Shown: positions 44,775 through 55,134, counted from the first letter of the stretch. The stretch: 64,000 nucleotides of DNA from Moraxellaceae bacterium (GCA_029267635.1 JAJUIK010000002.1:62001-126000), one strand, 5' to 3'. Program-made: numbers and translations. Notes: generated by a model from the letters alone, not told the origin.

Positions 44775-47714
44775 TTAATTTACTTGTTTAATTTCAAAGC
44801 CAAGCTGCTCTAAAGCTTCGCGTTTGGCAAATGGTGCAACGACTGCTTTGACCGGTTGATGGGCAAGTAAATACTCTTGAGCAACTCGCTTAAGATCATC
44901 CAAAGTTACATTCAATAAGCGCTCACGCAAGATTTTACGGAATGCCGGCGTACGGCCATGCAATAGGGCATAACACGAAGTAATGGCCTCGCCTGCAGGC
45001 GAGCCTGGTTTATCCATGCTGGCAATCAAGCCCAAGATGGCTTCTTCGAGCTGATGTGGCTGCTGTTCAATTTGCAATAACCATTGCACGCTTGCCGCAA
45101 AATCCGCAAAAGTTTCTGCCAAACGTGGATCACGATAACTATAGAAACGGAACGAACAGGCATTACCATCATAGCTCGCGCCACCACCATAAGCACCGCC
45201 TTTTTCGCGAATTGCACTATGCAAGAAACCATTGCGCAAATAGGCTGCCAGCACCATTAGGGGGGCTGCATCTGGATGTGACACTTCCACCGCTGTATAA
45301 GCTGCTGCACAGAACTGTACATTAGTTTGGATCAACCAGGCTTGATCCTGATTGCTTTCTTCATGGGATACAGCAGTCAAAGCCACTTCACGCTTATCAA
45401 CGGCCAATTTATCCCAAACATTCTGGATTTCTTCTAATAACAGCTCAGTATGTTGCTCTTCACAGACCAGCAAGAATTGTTTTGGTGCCTGCAATAATTT
45501 CTGATGAATAGATTTTAACTCATCAATCAACTGATCATAAGCCGTTTCATCATTTTCAATCTTGCTGACCAGCTCAGACAACCAGTTCAGGGCACCGAGT
45601 CCAGTCGTATGATGGTCGCGCTGCGCCAGTGCACTCATATTACGTGAGGCAACCTGCATCGCATAACTGTGTCCTGAACCCGAAATACGTGAATGCCAAC
45701 GGGTTTTGCGTTGCTGTAACAATTCGATAATGCGCGGCTTTTCATCAAAACGTAGCTGTTCAAAAGCCAATTTCAACAAACGGATAGCATCAAGCTTGTG
45801 ACTTAAGGATTTTGTGGTCAAGGTTAGCCAGGCACTAATCTGCTGCTTGTCATCCACCTTGCTGCGCAAGGAAGCCCCCATACCTAAACCGCCACTCACT
45901 GCTGTTTGCAGCTGTTGCAACTCCAGATAACCATATTCACCAGCGCCCACTTCTCCCATCAGAACCGATAGCAAGCTAAAATATGGCGATTTCACGATTT
46001 CATCTGGAATTTTGATCAGCACTTGCTGGTAATAAATACCATTGGTCCCAGCATGATAGAGATTTAATGGCGTATCCAGACCATTACAAATAATTTCACG
46101 CAACTGACCTTGGACAATCTGTAAATCTGCAGGAACATCTTCTAACCCTACTTTCGGCAACAGATTCAGATCATCAGGGGTATCCTGACGGATTTTCAAG
46201 GCGTCAGTTTGCGCATTAATTTCAGCACGTCGCTCATCCGTTAAAGATGCCGCAATTTCCGCCAGACGCGCTTGCTCTGCTTGCTGCTCACAGATGGATT
46301 TGGTCGCATCCGGCAGTAAAGTCATCTGTACACGATGCGGATTATCCAGTAAATGCGTCTGGATCAAACCAGACAGCCACATTGGATCTTGCAGTTCTTC
46401 TTTGACCTGTTCAATTGCAGAATCCACATCCCAGACCTGAACCGGATCATTATGATGAATTACGCTGCTCAAGCCATTCAAAATCAGGCTTAAACCATAC
46501 GGCATGCCATCACCATTGATTTCACGCTGATGCAATTCAATCTGGTGCAGAATTGCTTCAACCAGTTCAACATCTACAGGTTTCGATGCCACGTCTTGCA
46601 AGATATTCAGAACGCCTTGTTTGAACTCTTCAGCATGCTCTGGATTAGAACCTTGCACGCCGCAGTAAAAGGTCATTTCAAAATTACTATCATCGACGCC
46701 CATCATTGGACCCGTCGATTGCGCATAACTGCAGGTTTCCAGATAATGGCGCAACGGAGACGCAGAGTTTTCCAGCAACACCCCTTCAACCAGACGCATA
46801 CCCAAACGCAATTTAATATCACTGGCTTGTGGCAATAACCAGGCCATCACATGATAGGTCTTGTCTTTCAGATCTTCAGCATCTACCGCATAGGTTTCAG
46901 TCACCTCAACCGGTGCTGCCAAGCGTTTTTCCGGTTTGGAGTACAAGGTTTTTCCAGCTTCAAACTTGTGCAAAGCCAGCGTTTCAAACTGCTCTTGCAA
47001 TTCATAAGCCGACTGATCGCCGAAGGTCATAAATACCGCATTACTTGGGTGATAATGCGACTGGTAGAAATCCACCAACTGTTCATAGCTCAGGTCAGGA
47101 ATATCTTTCGGGTCACCACCAGAATTATAGTGATAAGTGGTTTGCGGGAATAAATGATGAGCCAGCTGGTGATACAGCTGATCCGCAGGTGCACTCATCG
47201 CACCTTTCATTTCATTAAACACCACACCTTTATAAACCGGCTGGTCATTTTCCAGTTCAATGCGAATCCCTTCCTGGGCAAAATCCAGTGGATTCAGGTT
47301 TGCAGCAAAAGCGGCATCCAGATATACGGACAACAGATTCTGGAAATCTTTTTTATTCTGGGTAGCAAATGGATAAGCTGTCCAGTCTGCCGAGGTAAAG
47401 GCATTCATAAAGGTATTCAGCGAACGGCGTACCATTAAAAAGAACGGATCACGTACCGGGAATTTTTCTGAACCACACAAAGCGGTATGTTCAAGAATAT
47501 GCGCCGTGCCTTTTGAATCCATCGGCTGGGTACGGAACGCAACCAAAAATACATTCTCATCATAGGGAGTGGCAAGATGATAATGCACCGCACCGGTGAC
47601 TTTATGCTTATATTCAGAGACACAGATATCTAAGGCGTCAACATGGTGTTGACGTACCAACTGAAACGCAGGATGGACAGTTTGAGCAATGGTTTCAGTG
47701 ACATCGACGGTCAT
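44775..47714 (-). CDS. M16C insulinase-family protease, PreP-like
   Basis: The ~979-residue zinc protease has the inverted motif HILEHTALCGSEKFPVRDPF (HxxEH, ~70-74) with the distal Glu ~80 residues later, and the four-domain layout of presequence proteases (PreP/Cym1). These degrade short free peptides inside a closed chamber. No signal peptide is seen, so a cytosolic place is likely. The start MTVDVTETIA at 47714 is preferred to 47738. Monocistronic. Confidence 0.93.
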   Translation of the reverse strand: MTVDVTETIAQTVHPAFQLVRQHHVDALDICVSEYKHKVTGAVHYHLATPYDENVFLVAFRTQPMDSKGTAHILEHTALCGSEKFPVRDPFFLMVRRSLNTFMNAFTSADWTAYPFATQNKKDFQNLLSVYLDAAFAANLNPLDFAQEGIRIELENDQPVYKGVVFNEMKGAMSAPADQLYHQLAHHLFPQTTYHYNSGGDPKDIPDLSYEQLVDFYQSHYHPSNAVFMTFGDQSAYELQEQFETLALHKFEAGKTLYSKPEKRLAAPVEVTETYAVDAEDLKDKTYHVMAWLLPQASDIKLRLGMRLVEGVLLENSASPLRHYLETCSYAQSTGPMMGVDDSNFEMTFYCGVQGSNPEHAEEFKQGVLNILQDVASKPVDVELVEAILHQIELHQREINGDGMPYGLSLILNGLSSVIHHNDPVQVWDVDSAIEQVKEELQDPMWLSGLIQTHLLDNPHRVQMTLLPDATKSICEQQAEQARLAEIAASLTDERRAEINAQTDALKIRQDTPDDLNLLPKVGLEDVPADLQIVQGQLREIICNGLDTPLNLYHAGTNGIYYQQVLIKIPDEIVKSPYFSLLSVLMGEVGAGEYGYLELQQLQTAVSGGLGMGASLRSKVDDKQQISAWLTLTTKSLSHKLDAIRLLKLAFEQLRFDEKPRIIELLQQRKTRWHSRISGSGHSYAMQVASRNMSALAQRDHHTTGLGALNWLSELVSKIENDETAYDQLIDELKSIHQKLLQAPKQFLLVCEEQHTELLLEEIQNVWDKLAVDKREVALTAVSHEESNQDQAWLIQTNVQFCAAAYTAVEVSHPDAAPLMVLAAYLRNGFLHSAIREKGGAYGGGASYDGNACSFRFYSYRDPRLAETFADFAASVQWLLQIEQQPHQLEEAILGLIASMDKPGSPAGEAITSCYALLHGRTPAFRKILRERLLNVTLDDLKRVAQEYLLAHQPVKAVVAPFAKREALEQLGFEIKQVN

Positions 47715-47940
47715 GTGATCTCCTACTAAAAAAATCAAGAATTAATCTTCAGGCATTATACCTATAGTTTTTGCAACAATTCACGCATTTACACAGGGAT
47801 TATTCAGTGCAATTACATTTGTTCACGATCCTTCATTACAAAGGACATAAAACTGAAAATTTGAATTTTTTTCATCAAACTACAGCAATCCTGAGCATTG
47901 GTGTAAACTTGGGCTTTTATTTTGTGATGTGATTTGTAAC

Positions 47941-48942
47941 ATGGCGACTGTTGATCTTTTTGCAATTGGTAATGCATTAATTGACCAAGAATTTAGAGTA
48001 TCGGATGACTGTCTGGTGCAAGAAAACCTGCAAAAAGGCACCATGCAACTGAGCGATGGCGAAACACAAAGTGCTCTTTATCAGCATTTAAAAACTACCC
48101 AACTCTATAAAGGTCAAGCCAGTGGTGGTTCGGCCGCCAATACCACGGTGGCATTCAGCGCACTCGGTGGCACAGCATTTTACGGTTGCCGTGTGGGCAA
48201 TGACGAACTGGGTGAAATCTATCTGCAAGGCTTGAAAGAAGCCGGGATTGAAACCACAGAAAAATCCATCAGTGAAGGCGTGACAGGGACCTGTATGGTA
48301 CTGATCAGTGAAGATTCTGAACGGACCATGCAAACTTTCCTGGGTACTACAGCGGAACTGTCTGCCAAGCAAATCGACTTTACATCATTGAAAACTGCCA
48401 AGTGGCTGTATATCGAAGGTTATTTGTCAACCAGCGATACCGCGCGTCAGGCAGTCCGTGAAGCACGCCAAATTGCCCGTGCACATGGCGTCAAAATTGC
48501 CTTAACGCTCTCTGATCCTGCCATGGTGCAATATGCACGTGCCGGCCTCGATGAGCTTATGGATGATGGCGTGGATTTGCTGTTCTGTAACGAACATGAA
48601 GCCATGATGTATAGCCAGACTGAAACCGTTGAGGATGCATTGGCAAAACTGCAATCACTTAGTCATATCACTGTCATTACACGTAGCGAAAAAGGTGCAG
48701 TAATTGCAACACCCGAGCAACACTTCACAGTGAATGGCCGTCCGGTGAAAGCAGTCGATGCCAATGGCGCAGGTGATGCATTTGCCGGTGCGCTTTTGTA
48801 TGGATTAAATTCCGGACTTTCCATTCAAGCTGCCGCTGAACTTGCTATTCTGATCTCCAGTGAAGTTGTGGCTCACTTCGGTCCACGTTTAGCCTTGGCT
48901 GAATATGCACAGCTTCTACAAAAATTCAAGGAATGTGCCTAA
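47941..48942 (+). CDS. PfkB-family carbohydrate kinase, adenosine kinase-like
   Basis: The ~333-residue ribokinase-fold enzyme has ASGGSAANTTVAFSALGG (substrate lid region) and VDANGAGDAFAGALLYGL with the catalytic Asp. The sequence is nearest to the adenosine-kinase/inosine-kinase branch of bacterial PfkB proteins, but the phosphate acceptor cannot be fixed from sequence. Start at 47941 (MATVDLFAIGNAL). The stop is one base before the ATG of the Rieske gene, so the two are coupled. Confidence 0.88.
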   Translation: MATVDLFAIGNALIDQEFRVSDDCLVQENLQKGTMQLSDGETQSALYQHLKTTQLYKGQASGGSAANTTVAFSALGGTAFYGCRVGNDELGEIYLQGLKEAGIETTEKSISEGVTGTCMVLISEDSERTMQTFLGTTAELSAKQIDFTSLKTAKWLYIEGYLSTSDTARQAVREARQIARAHGVKIALTLSDPAMVQYARAGLDELMDDGVDLLFCNEHEAMMYSQTETVEDALAKLQSLSHITVITRSEKGAVIATPEQHFTVNGRPVKAVDANGAGDAFAGALLYGLNSGLSIQAAAELAILISSEVVAHFGPRLALAEYAQLLQKFKECA

Positions 48943-48943
48943 C

Positions 48944-49267
48944 ATGAATAAAATCTGCATGACGGAAGATATTCCTGAACGCGAAGCACGCGCTTTTGAA
49001 ACGTCTAGCGGCGACACCATTTTTGTGACCCAGCGTGATGGTTGTTTTTATGCCTATCAAAACCTCTGTCCTCACCTACAGGTTGAACTGGAATTTTTAG
49101 AGAACCAGTTTCTCGATCGTGATCAGGAATACATCGAATGCTCTACCCATGGAGCGCTCTTTCGGGTTGAAACAGGTGAATGTATTTCCGGGCCATGTTT
49201 AGGTCAGTCACTTGAAAAAGTGGACATTAAAGTGCATTCTGATGGTGGGATCTATCTAGAAGAATAA
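48944..49267 (+). CDS. Small Rieske 2Fe-2S protein
   Basis: The 107-residue protein consists of one Rieske domain: NLCPHLQVEL (Cys-x-His) and IECSTHGALFRVETGEC (Cys-x2-His) supply the cluster ligands. It resembles soluble Rieske ferredoxins of the nitrite-reductase small subunit/dioxygenase type. No signal or membrane anchor. It lies between the PfkB kinase (one base) and the YqiJ-like gene (15 bases), forming a likely operon; the redox partner is unknown. Confidence 0.9.
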   Translation: MNKICMTEDIPEREARAFETSSGDTIFVTQRDGCFYAYQNLCPHLQVELEFLENQFLDRDQEYIECSTHGALFRVETGECISGPCLGQSLEKVDIKVHSDGGIYLEE

Positions 49268-49282
49268 TTTTACAGGTTTGCC

Positions 49283-49891
49283 ATGACTGAGTTTCTACTG
49301 AACTATGACTTGCTGCCGTTTCACTTGAGTGTGCTCGCCTTGGTTCTGCTCAGCATGGCCGAAACCATCGGTTATTATATTGGTCTGCGTCCGAGCAGTT
49401 TTCTCGCGCGCAGATCGCCGCAATGGATTAAGGAATCCCCCCTGTTTCATGTGAAATTTTCCAAAATCCTGATCCTGGTGTTTCTACTGCTCAATTTCAG
49501 CGTCGCCGGCTATTTCTTGCAGCTCATCTTTTATGCAAGCAAAGCACATTTTATCTCTGCCTTCTACTTGATTGTTCCCGCCCTGATCATCGCGATTTTT
49601 TTTACCGTATTCATGATCCATTGTCTGGATCAAGTCATTAAGCCACAACGCACTTTTCAGCAAACCAATCTAATCGGACGTCTCGCTACCCTTTCAAGCT
49701 GCAGTGCACGTCTAGGTTCCTCATCTCAAGCCCGTGTTCGGGATGAATTTGGACAGCTGCATTATGTTCAGGTCGAACCAGAATTTGGCGAACTCGAATC
49801 CCGCTCTCAAATTATTCTGATTCGCTTCAAAAAGAACCATTACATTGCGAAAAAAATTTCCACATCCAATCATTTATTTAATCCCGACTAA
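49283..49891 (+). CDS. YqiJ-like membrane protein with OB-fold domain
   Basis: The 202-residue protein has three membrane segments (LPFHLSVLALVLLSMAETIG, ILILVFLLLNFSVAGYFLQL, LIVPALIIAIFFTVFMI) and a soluble OB-like C-terminal domain (NLIGRLATLSS to RSQIILIRF), as in the DUF1449/YqiJ family, which often accompanies flotillin YqiK. A flotillin gene is not adjacent here. Function is unknown; membrane surface organisation is suggested for the family. Probably last gene of the PfkB-Rieske unit. Confidence 0.8.
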   Translation: MTEFLLNYDLLPFHLSVLALVLLSMAETIGYYIGLRPSSFLARRSPQWIKESPLFHVKFSKILILVFLLLNFSVAGYFLQLIFYASKAHFISAFYLIVPALIIAIFFTVFMIHCLDQVIKPQRTFQQTNLIGRLATLSSCSARLGSSSQARVRDEFGQLHYVQVEPEFGELESRSQIILIRFKKNHYIAKKISTSNHLFNPD

Positions 49892-50200
49892 ATTTGTTAC
49901 GATTATTTTTTATTATTAAATATGGTTTAATTTATTTTAATTTTATATTATTATTTTGAATAAAATTTAATCATAAGCATTAAATATAACTATTTTAGTC
50001 GAGATTAATATTATAAATACAACTGTTTTTATAGGTTTTAATTTTGCTTAAAAAATTCATTTTTATTACAAATAAAAAATCATAAGTTATTAATTTTTAA
50101 CAAAAATACAATATATTTTTATTTTAATTATATAAGGTATTCCTTTTTCGTATCTTTTTGTTTAATAATAGTTGTAAGTTTAAAAAACAGGCTTATTTCT
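49892..50200. other. Extremely AT-rich spacer before the cytochrome bd operon
   Basis: 309 bases, nearly all A and T, without an open frame of note. It must carry the promoter of cydP-cydA-cydB-cydX-ybgE. Such AT-rich DNA is a typical H-NS target and naturally bent, but no specific site could be picked out. Confidence 0.6.
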
Positions 50201-50392
50201 ATGAGCTTAGTTCCTAAAGATTTTAATCGTCGACTTGTACGAGAAATTACGATTATTTTAATAATCAAAATCATACTTTTACTCGGAATCAAACATATTT
50301 GGTTCGATGCTCCCACTATTCCCAAAAACTTTGACACTCAAGTTGCCGAGCGTATTGCTGGCAGTCCTTCCCAAAACAAGGAGACACGTTGA
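50201..50392 (+). CDS. cydP: Cytochrome oxidase putative small subunit CydP
   Basis: The 63-residue protein has one membrane helix ([20 protein letters not shown]) preceded by a basic N-terminus (NRRLVRE), matching the small CydP proteins found just upstream of cydA in several Gram-negative bacteria. It is taken as an accessory part of the bd oxidase. Its stop overlaps the cydA start by one base (TGATG), so it is the first gene of the operon. Confidence 0.85.
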   Translation: MSLVPKDFNRRLVREITIILIIKIILLLGIKHIWFDAPTIPKNFDTQVAERIAGSPSQNKETR

Positions 50393-51978
50393 TGATTTCT
50401 GAAAGCGTGGTCGATCTCTCGCGGTTCCAATTCGCAATGACCGCGATGTATCACTTTATTTTTGTCCCTCTGACTTTAGGTATGGCTTTTCTTCTTGCCA
50501 TCATGGAAACCACTTATGTGATTTCCGGCAAAGAAATTTATAAAGACATGACCAAATTCTGGGGGAAACTCTTCGGTATTAACTTCGCACTCGGAGTTAC
50601 GACAGGTTTAACCATGGAATTCCAGTTTGGTACAAACTGGGCGTATTACTCACACTATGTGGGCGATATCTTTGGTGCGCCTCTGGCAATTGAAGGCCTG
50701 ATGGCCTTCTTCCTTGAATCGACTTTTATTGGTCTGTTCTTCTTTGGCTGGGACCGACTGTCAAAAGTGCAGCATTTGGCTGTGACTTGGCTGGTTGCCT
50801 TGGGTTCCAATATGTCGGCCTTATGGATCCTCATCGCGAATGGTTGGATGCAAAACCCAGTCGGTTCCGCATTTAACTACGAAACCATGCGAATGGAACT
50901 GGTCGACTTCGGGGCATTGCTTTTCAACCCGGTGGCTCAGGTTAAATTTGTCCATACTGTCTCTGCCGGTTATGTGACAGGCGCAATTTTCGTATTGGCG
51001 ATTTCAAGTTTCTACTTGCTGAAAAAACGTGACTTGCCTTTTGCACGCCGTTCTTTCGCGATTGCGGCTATTTTTGGTTTAGCTTCTACACTATCCGTGA
51101 TCTTGCTGGGTGACGAATCAGGTTATGAGCTGGGGGATGTACAAAAAACTAAACTAGCGGCAATTGAAGCAGAATGGGAAACTGAACCAGCTCCAGCAGG
51201 CTTCACTCTATTTGGTTTACCGAATCAGGAAGAAATGCGTACTGACTATGCGGTTAAAATCCCTTATGTGATGGGAATTATCGCTACCCGTTCACTTAAT
51301 ACGGAAGTCACTGGCTTGAAAGACCTGATGAAGCAACATGAAGTACGTATCCGTAACGGTATGATTGCTTATAGCGAACTTGAAAAACTTCGCGCTGGTG
51401 ACAAATCCCCTGAGCTGCGTGCTTCTTTTGAGAAAAATCAAAAAGACTTAGGCTATGGTTTACTGCTTAAAAAATATTCTCCAAATGTGGTCGATGCATC
51501 TGAAGCACACATTCAAGCAGCGGTAAAAGACAGTATTCCGAATGTCGCAAGCCTGTTCTGGTCATTCCGTGCTATGGTGGCTTCTGGTTTCTTGATGCTG
51601 TTACTGTTTATCTTGGCGACATGGGCTGTAGCGAAACGCAATGCGGAAAACAAACCTTGGTTACTTAAATTTGCGCTGTTTGCTCTGCCATTACCATGGA
51701 TCGCAGCACAAACTGGTTGGTATGTCGCTGAAGGTGGCCGTCAACCATGGACAATTGGTGAAATCTTACCAACACATCTTTCGACTTCCACCTTAAGTAC
51801 TGGTGACATCTGGGGCTCTATTATTGCCTTGGCAGCCTTCTATACCGTGTTGTTGATTATTGAAATGTACTTGATGATCCGCTTCGCTCGTCTAGGCCCA
51901 AGTTCACTGCATACTGGTAAATACCATTTCGAAAAATTGGAAGCTCAACATTCTGCTTCTCAGGAGGCTCAATCATGA
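50392..51978 (+). CDS. cydA: Cytochrome bd ubiquinol oxidase subunit I
   Basis: The ~528-residue membrane protein binds hemes b558, b595 and d and oxidises ubiquinol. The proximal His is in [13 protein letters not shown] (~19), [16 protein letters not shown] is a core motif, and the periplasmic Q-loop is the long E. coli form ([18 protein letters not shown] to ~390), unlike the short loop of CioA oxidases. The true start is ATG at 50392, with AAGGAG eight bases before; the open frame begins one codon earlier at TTG. Confidence 0.97.
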   Translation: MISESVVDLSRFQFAMTAMYHFIFVPLTLGMAFLLAIMETTYVISGKEIYKDMTKFWGKLFGINFALGVTTGLTMEFQFGTNWAYYSHYVGDIFGAPLAIEGLMAFFLESTFIGLFFFGWDRLSKVQHLAVTWLVALGSNMSALWILIANGWMQNPVGSAFNYETMRMELVDFGALLFNPVAQVKFVHTVSAGYVTGAIFVLAISSFYLLKKRDLPFARRSFAIAAIFGLASTLSVILLGDESGYELGDVQKTKLAAIEAEWETEPAPAGFTLFGLPNQEEMRTDYAVKIPYVMGIIATRSLNTEVTGLKDLMKQHEVRIRNGMIAYSELEKLRAGDKSPELRASFEKNQKDLGYGLLLKKYSPNVVDASEAHIQAAVKDSIPNVASLFWSFRAMVASGFLMLLLFILATWAVAKRNAENKPWLLKFALFALPLPWIAAQTGWYVAEGGRQPWTIGEILPTHLSTSTLSTGDIWGSIIALAAFYTVLLIIEMYLMIRFARLGPSSLHTGKYHFEKLEAQHSASQEAQS

Positions 51979-53120
51979 TCGAATATGAACTCCTAAAAAT
52001 TATCTGGTGGGTGCTGGTCGGTGTATTGCTGATTGGCTTTGCCCTGACCGATGGCTTTGATATGGGTTCTATGGCCCTCATGCCATTCGTCGGTAAAACA
52101 GATAACGAACGTCGTGCTGCGATCAATACCATTGCTCCGCACTGGGACGGCAACCAGGTCTGGTTCATTACTGCAGGTGGCGCATTATTTGCGGCTTGGC
52201 CAATGGTCTATGCTACTGCCTTCTCTGGCATGTATTGGGCATTACTCTTAGTCTTGTTTGCCCTGTTCTTACGACCAGTCGGCTTTGACTACCGCTCAAA
52301 ACTGGAAAATACCAAATGGCGTAATTCTTGGGACTGGGGTTTGTGTATTGGTGGTGCAGTACCGGCGTTAGTCTTCGGCGTTGCATTTGGCAATATGTTC
52401 CTGGGTGTGCCATTTACCTTGGATGAAACCGTACGTTCTACCTATACTGGCAGCTTCTTTGCACTACTCAACCCATTCGCTCTAGTCTGCGGAATCGTCA
52501 GCCTGAGCATGTTGTGTGCACATGGTGGTGCATGGCTTATGCTACGTACTGATGGTGACTTACGTATCCGCTCTGCAAAAGCCACACAGATCATGGGTAT
52601 CGTTTTCCTGGTATGCTTCCTGGCTGTAGGTGTATGGTTATACTTCGGCGGAATTCAAGGTTATACCTTGGTGACTCCATACGATACCAATGGCGTTGCA
52701 AATCCATTAGCCAAAGAAGTCTTGACCAACGCCAATCCGGGCTGGATGAACAACTATAGCACTTACCCAATTACCATGATTGCGCCAATTATGGCAATCT
52801 TAGGTGCGATTATTGTTATTCTTGCTGCAGGTAAAAACAAAGCGGGCATGAGCTTCCTGGGTTCTTCACTTGCTGTTACAGGTGCGATTTTGACTGCTGG
52901 TTTTGCACTATTCCCATTCTTAATGCCATCAAGTATCAATCCGATTGCCAGCTTGACCATGTGGGATGCGGTTTCCAGTCAAATGACCTTGACCGTTATG
53001 ACCATCGCAGCTTGTATTTTTGTACCGATCATCTTGCTCTACACGACCTGGTGTTATTACAAAATGTGGCGTGTTATTACTCATAAACACATCGAAGCAG
53101 ATTCACATAGCCTTTACTAA
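51975..53120 (+). CDS. cydB: Cytochrome bd ubiquinol oxidase subunit II
   Basis: The 381-residue protein has about nine membrane helices ([23 protein letters not shown] with the Trp/Asp residues of CydB at the start). It forms the heterodimer with CydA for high-affinity oxygen respiration. It overlaps cydA by four bases (ATGA). Confidence 0.97.
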   Translation: MIEYELLKIIWWVLVGVLLIGFALTDGFDMGSMALMPFVGKTDNERRAAINTIAPHWDGNQVWFITAGGALFAAWPMVYATAFSGMYWALLLVLFALFLRPVGFDYRSKLENTKWRNSWDWGLCIGGAVPALVFGVAFGNMFLGVPFTLDETVRSTYTGSFFALLNPFALVCGIVSLSMLCAHGGAWLMLRTDGDLRIRSAKATQIMGIVFLVCFLAVGVWLYFGGIQGYTLVTPYDTNGVANPLAKEVLTNANPGWMNNYSTYPITMIAPIMAILGAIIVILAAGKNKAGMSFLGSSLAVTGAILTAGFALFPFLMPSSINPIASLTMWDAVSSQMTLTVMTIAACIFVPIILLYTTWCYYKMWRVITHKHIEADSHSLY

Positions 53121-53141
53121 GGCTATTCGAGGAGAACAATT

Positions 53142-53243
53142 ATGTGGTATTTTGCATGGATTCTGGGCATTTTAATGGCATGTTTTGCCGGTGTTTTAAG
53201 TGCCTTGTATATCGAACATCATCAAGATCTGGATGAGGAATAA
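53142..53243 (+). CDS. cydX: Cytochrome bd subunit X (33 residues)
   Basis: A single-helix protein starting MWYFAWILGILMACFAGVLS with a short acidic tail (DLDEE). It matches CydX, which stabilises the hemes of the bd oxidase. It is preceded by GAGGAG (53129-53134), follows cydB by 21 bases, and ends three bases before ybgE. Confidence 0.95.
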   Translation: MWYFAWILGILMACFAGVLSALYIEHHQDLDEE

Positions 53244-53246
53244 CAC

Positions 53247-53546
53247 ATGACTGAACAAGCAATGACAACATCAAAGAAAAGTATGCTGCACACCATTGCA
53301 ATGATCCTTTCATTTTTGTTGGCATTGCCTTTGGCCAGTGTGCTTTTGATTCACCCCAGCCTAATGCTAGATCAACATGGTGCTTATAACCATAATGTCA
53401 TGATGATTATCATGCTTGGCATCTCTGGGGGGTTCATTCACGGCGTAGGTTTTGCACCACGTTTCTGGTTATGGAAATGGCTATTTAGCCCAATTGTGGC
53501 GTGGCCATTGATGTTACTTGGTTATTACACCTGGTTCTTGACCTAA
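53247..53546 (+). CDS. ybgE: Cyd operon protein YbgE
   Basis: The 99-residue membrane protein has three hydrophobic segments (IAMILSFLLALPLASVLLI, VMMIIMLGISGGFIHGVGF, FSPIVAWPLMLLGYYTWFL) and the FIHGVGF motif of the YbgE family found in cyd operons. Its exact role is unknown. It is the last gene of the operon, followed by a strong terminator. Confidence 0.92.
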   Translation: MTEQAMTTSKKSMLHTIAMILSFLLALPLASVLLIHPSLMLDQHGAYNHNVMMIIMLGISGGFIHGVGFAPRFWLWKWLFSPIVAWPLMLLGYYTWFLT

Positions 53547-53557
53547 GCCGACCTCAT

Positions 53558-53588
53558 AAAAAAAGACCTCAATTCGAGGTCTTTTTTT
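53558..53588. terminator. Bidirectional terminator after the cyd operon
   Basis: GACCTC-AATTC-GAGGTC stem with long A and T runs on either side, between convergent ybgE and the DUF2057 gene. Confidence 0.92.
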
Positions 53589-53603
53589 ATCGCTTCGTTT
53601 TAA

Positions 53604-54248
53604 TTATTGTGCTTGCTCAGCCAACCAGGTCATAAACTTCTGGCGCTCTACTTTAGACGCCTTCTTCCATAATTGAATCAGCTGTTGATCTACAGCATTT
53701 GGACTAGAAGCTGTCACGGCCGATTGAGCCACTGCAGTATAAACTGGTGCAGGCTGATTGACTGGAGCTGTTTTCTTTTGTGTCAAATCATAAGCACGGC
53801 CAAATAACCCACCAGTTAACCATGGCTTCGCTTCGGTATTCGCACCTGTTTGCTCAACCAATAACTGATTATTCTTGTTAAATAAACCAATTGTCGGTTG
53901 CTCAGCGTATTTTTTGGCAGCTTCAAAACTTGCCGGTGCATTTACCAACGCAAGTTTATAGTTTTCTCCATCTTGCAACACTGGTGTTTTTAAAGTTACT
54001 ACACCGGATTTCACCACATCATGTTCACCATTCATATGCTGGAAAAACTGCACATAACGAACACTTAAGCTGGTTTCACCGGCATCAACTTTATATTGAT
54101 TGTTCTTAGCACGGAACAGGCCTGCATTTACTTCTTGATCATTCACTGCCAAAATCGCGATTTCCTCAGGAGCGCTAATGGTCACTGCTGAAAATACTGA
54201 ACCACTTATAGCCAAGCCCAACGCGGCAATTGCTAATCTTAAAGTCAT
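53604..54248 (-). CDS. Exported DUF2057 (YccT-like) protein
   Basis: The 214-residue protein has a signal peptide (MTLRLAIAALGLAISGSVFS) and a beta-rich domain (APEEIAILAVNDQEVNAGLF, SLSVRYVQFF) like YccT, followed by a Pro/Ala/Val-rich linker and a short C-terminal helix (LWKKASKVERQKFMTWLAEQ). YccT is thought to be periplasmic and has been linked to curli control in Salmonella; the role here is unknown. Monocistronic, convergent with the cyd operon. Confidence 0.83.
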   Translation of the reverse strand: MTLRLAIAALGLAISGSVFSAVTISAPEEIAILAVNDQEVNAGLFRAKNNQYKVDAGETSLSVRYVQFFQHMNGEHDVVKSGVVTLKTPVLQDGENYKLALVNAPASFEAAKKYAEQPTIGLFNKNNQLLVEQTGANTEAKPWLTGGLFGRAYDLTQKKTAPVNQPAPVYTAVAQSAVTASSPNAVDQQLIQLWKKASKVERQKFMTWLAEQAQ

Positions 54249-54447
54249 TGTTAGCCTTCTCTATCTATCGTAGTCAAAAATTTATCTGCACTATGCTATG
54301 CAGTGATGACAATTTTATGACAAAAATTCTAATTCATATAGTAACTGCTTGATATTTTTTACGATATTGATTTCCTATTTTCATTCAATGGCTCAAACCT
54401 ACGGTATAAAACTCATTCTTTCGTTTGATACTGTTTTCATCTTTTAT

Positions 54448-55134
54448 TCAGTGAAAGACTCTAAAACAGATTTCTTTATCCATTGGCTCTTTTTCAACTG
54501 CTGGAGCTTCAATAGACCCAAAAACCAGTTGTGCTTTTAATTGCCAAGACATAGGCAGCTCAAATAATTGAGTGACCTGCTCATGAATAAGTGAATTATA
54601 ATGCTGCAAACACGCCCCGAGTCCTGCATCAGCCAAGGCTGTCCAGACAGCAAACTGGGCCATGCCAGAAGTCTGTTCAGACCACTGCGGAAAATATTCT
54701 GCCTGCAAAGGAATCTGTTTCTGTAACTGGCCAATTACACTCTGGTCTTCATAGAATAAAACCGTTCCTAATGCATCAGCACATTGCTCAATCTTCATGG
54801 CAAAACCCGCAAACACATGCGAAGGCACTAACGGACGTTGTTTTTCTTTGACAATCTCCCAAAATTGTTGATGGGCATTATCAAATAAAATAATGATGCG
54901 GGCACTTCTGGAATTTAATGCGGAAGGACAACACGCCATAGCATCCTGAATCAATTGCGTAATTTCTTTTTGGCTCAAAGAAACCTTTTTGCCCAAAGCA
55001 TAAATACTCCGGCGCTGCTGCATCTGCTGCACCAATGTTTTACTGTCATCCGCGACGATTTCTTTCATTTTAGACTTGAAGTCTTTGTTCAAATCCGTCG
55101 TCAGCACCTGACCAATTTTGTTTAACAAAGCCAT
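54448..55134 (-). CDS. Nitroreductase family protein (Frm2/YdgI-like)
   Basis: The 228-residue flavoprotein has RRSIYALGKKVSLSQKEI at the N-terminus with the FMN-phosphate Arg residues, CPSALNSRSARIIILF, and GLGACLQHYNSLI near the C-terminus, a pattern of the nitroreductase subgroup that includes yeast Frm2/Hbn1. It probably reduces nitro or quinone compounds with NAD(P)H. Alone on its strand with spacers on both sides. Confidence 0.88.
   Translation of the reverse strand: MALLNKIGQVLTTDLNKDFKSKMKEIVADDSKTLVQQMQQRRSIYALGKKVSLSQKEITQLIQDAMACCPSALNSRSARIIILFDNAHQQFWEIVKEKQRPLVPSHVFAGFAMKIEQCADALGTVLFYEDQSVIGQLQKQIPLQAEYFPQWSEQTSGMAQFAVWTALADAGLGACLQHYNSLIHEQVTQLFELPMSWQLKAQLVFGSIEAPAVEKEPMDKEICFRVFH

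Noticed and set aside
49892-50200. Replication origin or attachment site in the AT-rich spacer
   Set aside because: No DnaA-box cluster, dnaA/gyrB neighbours, integrase or tRNA end is present.
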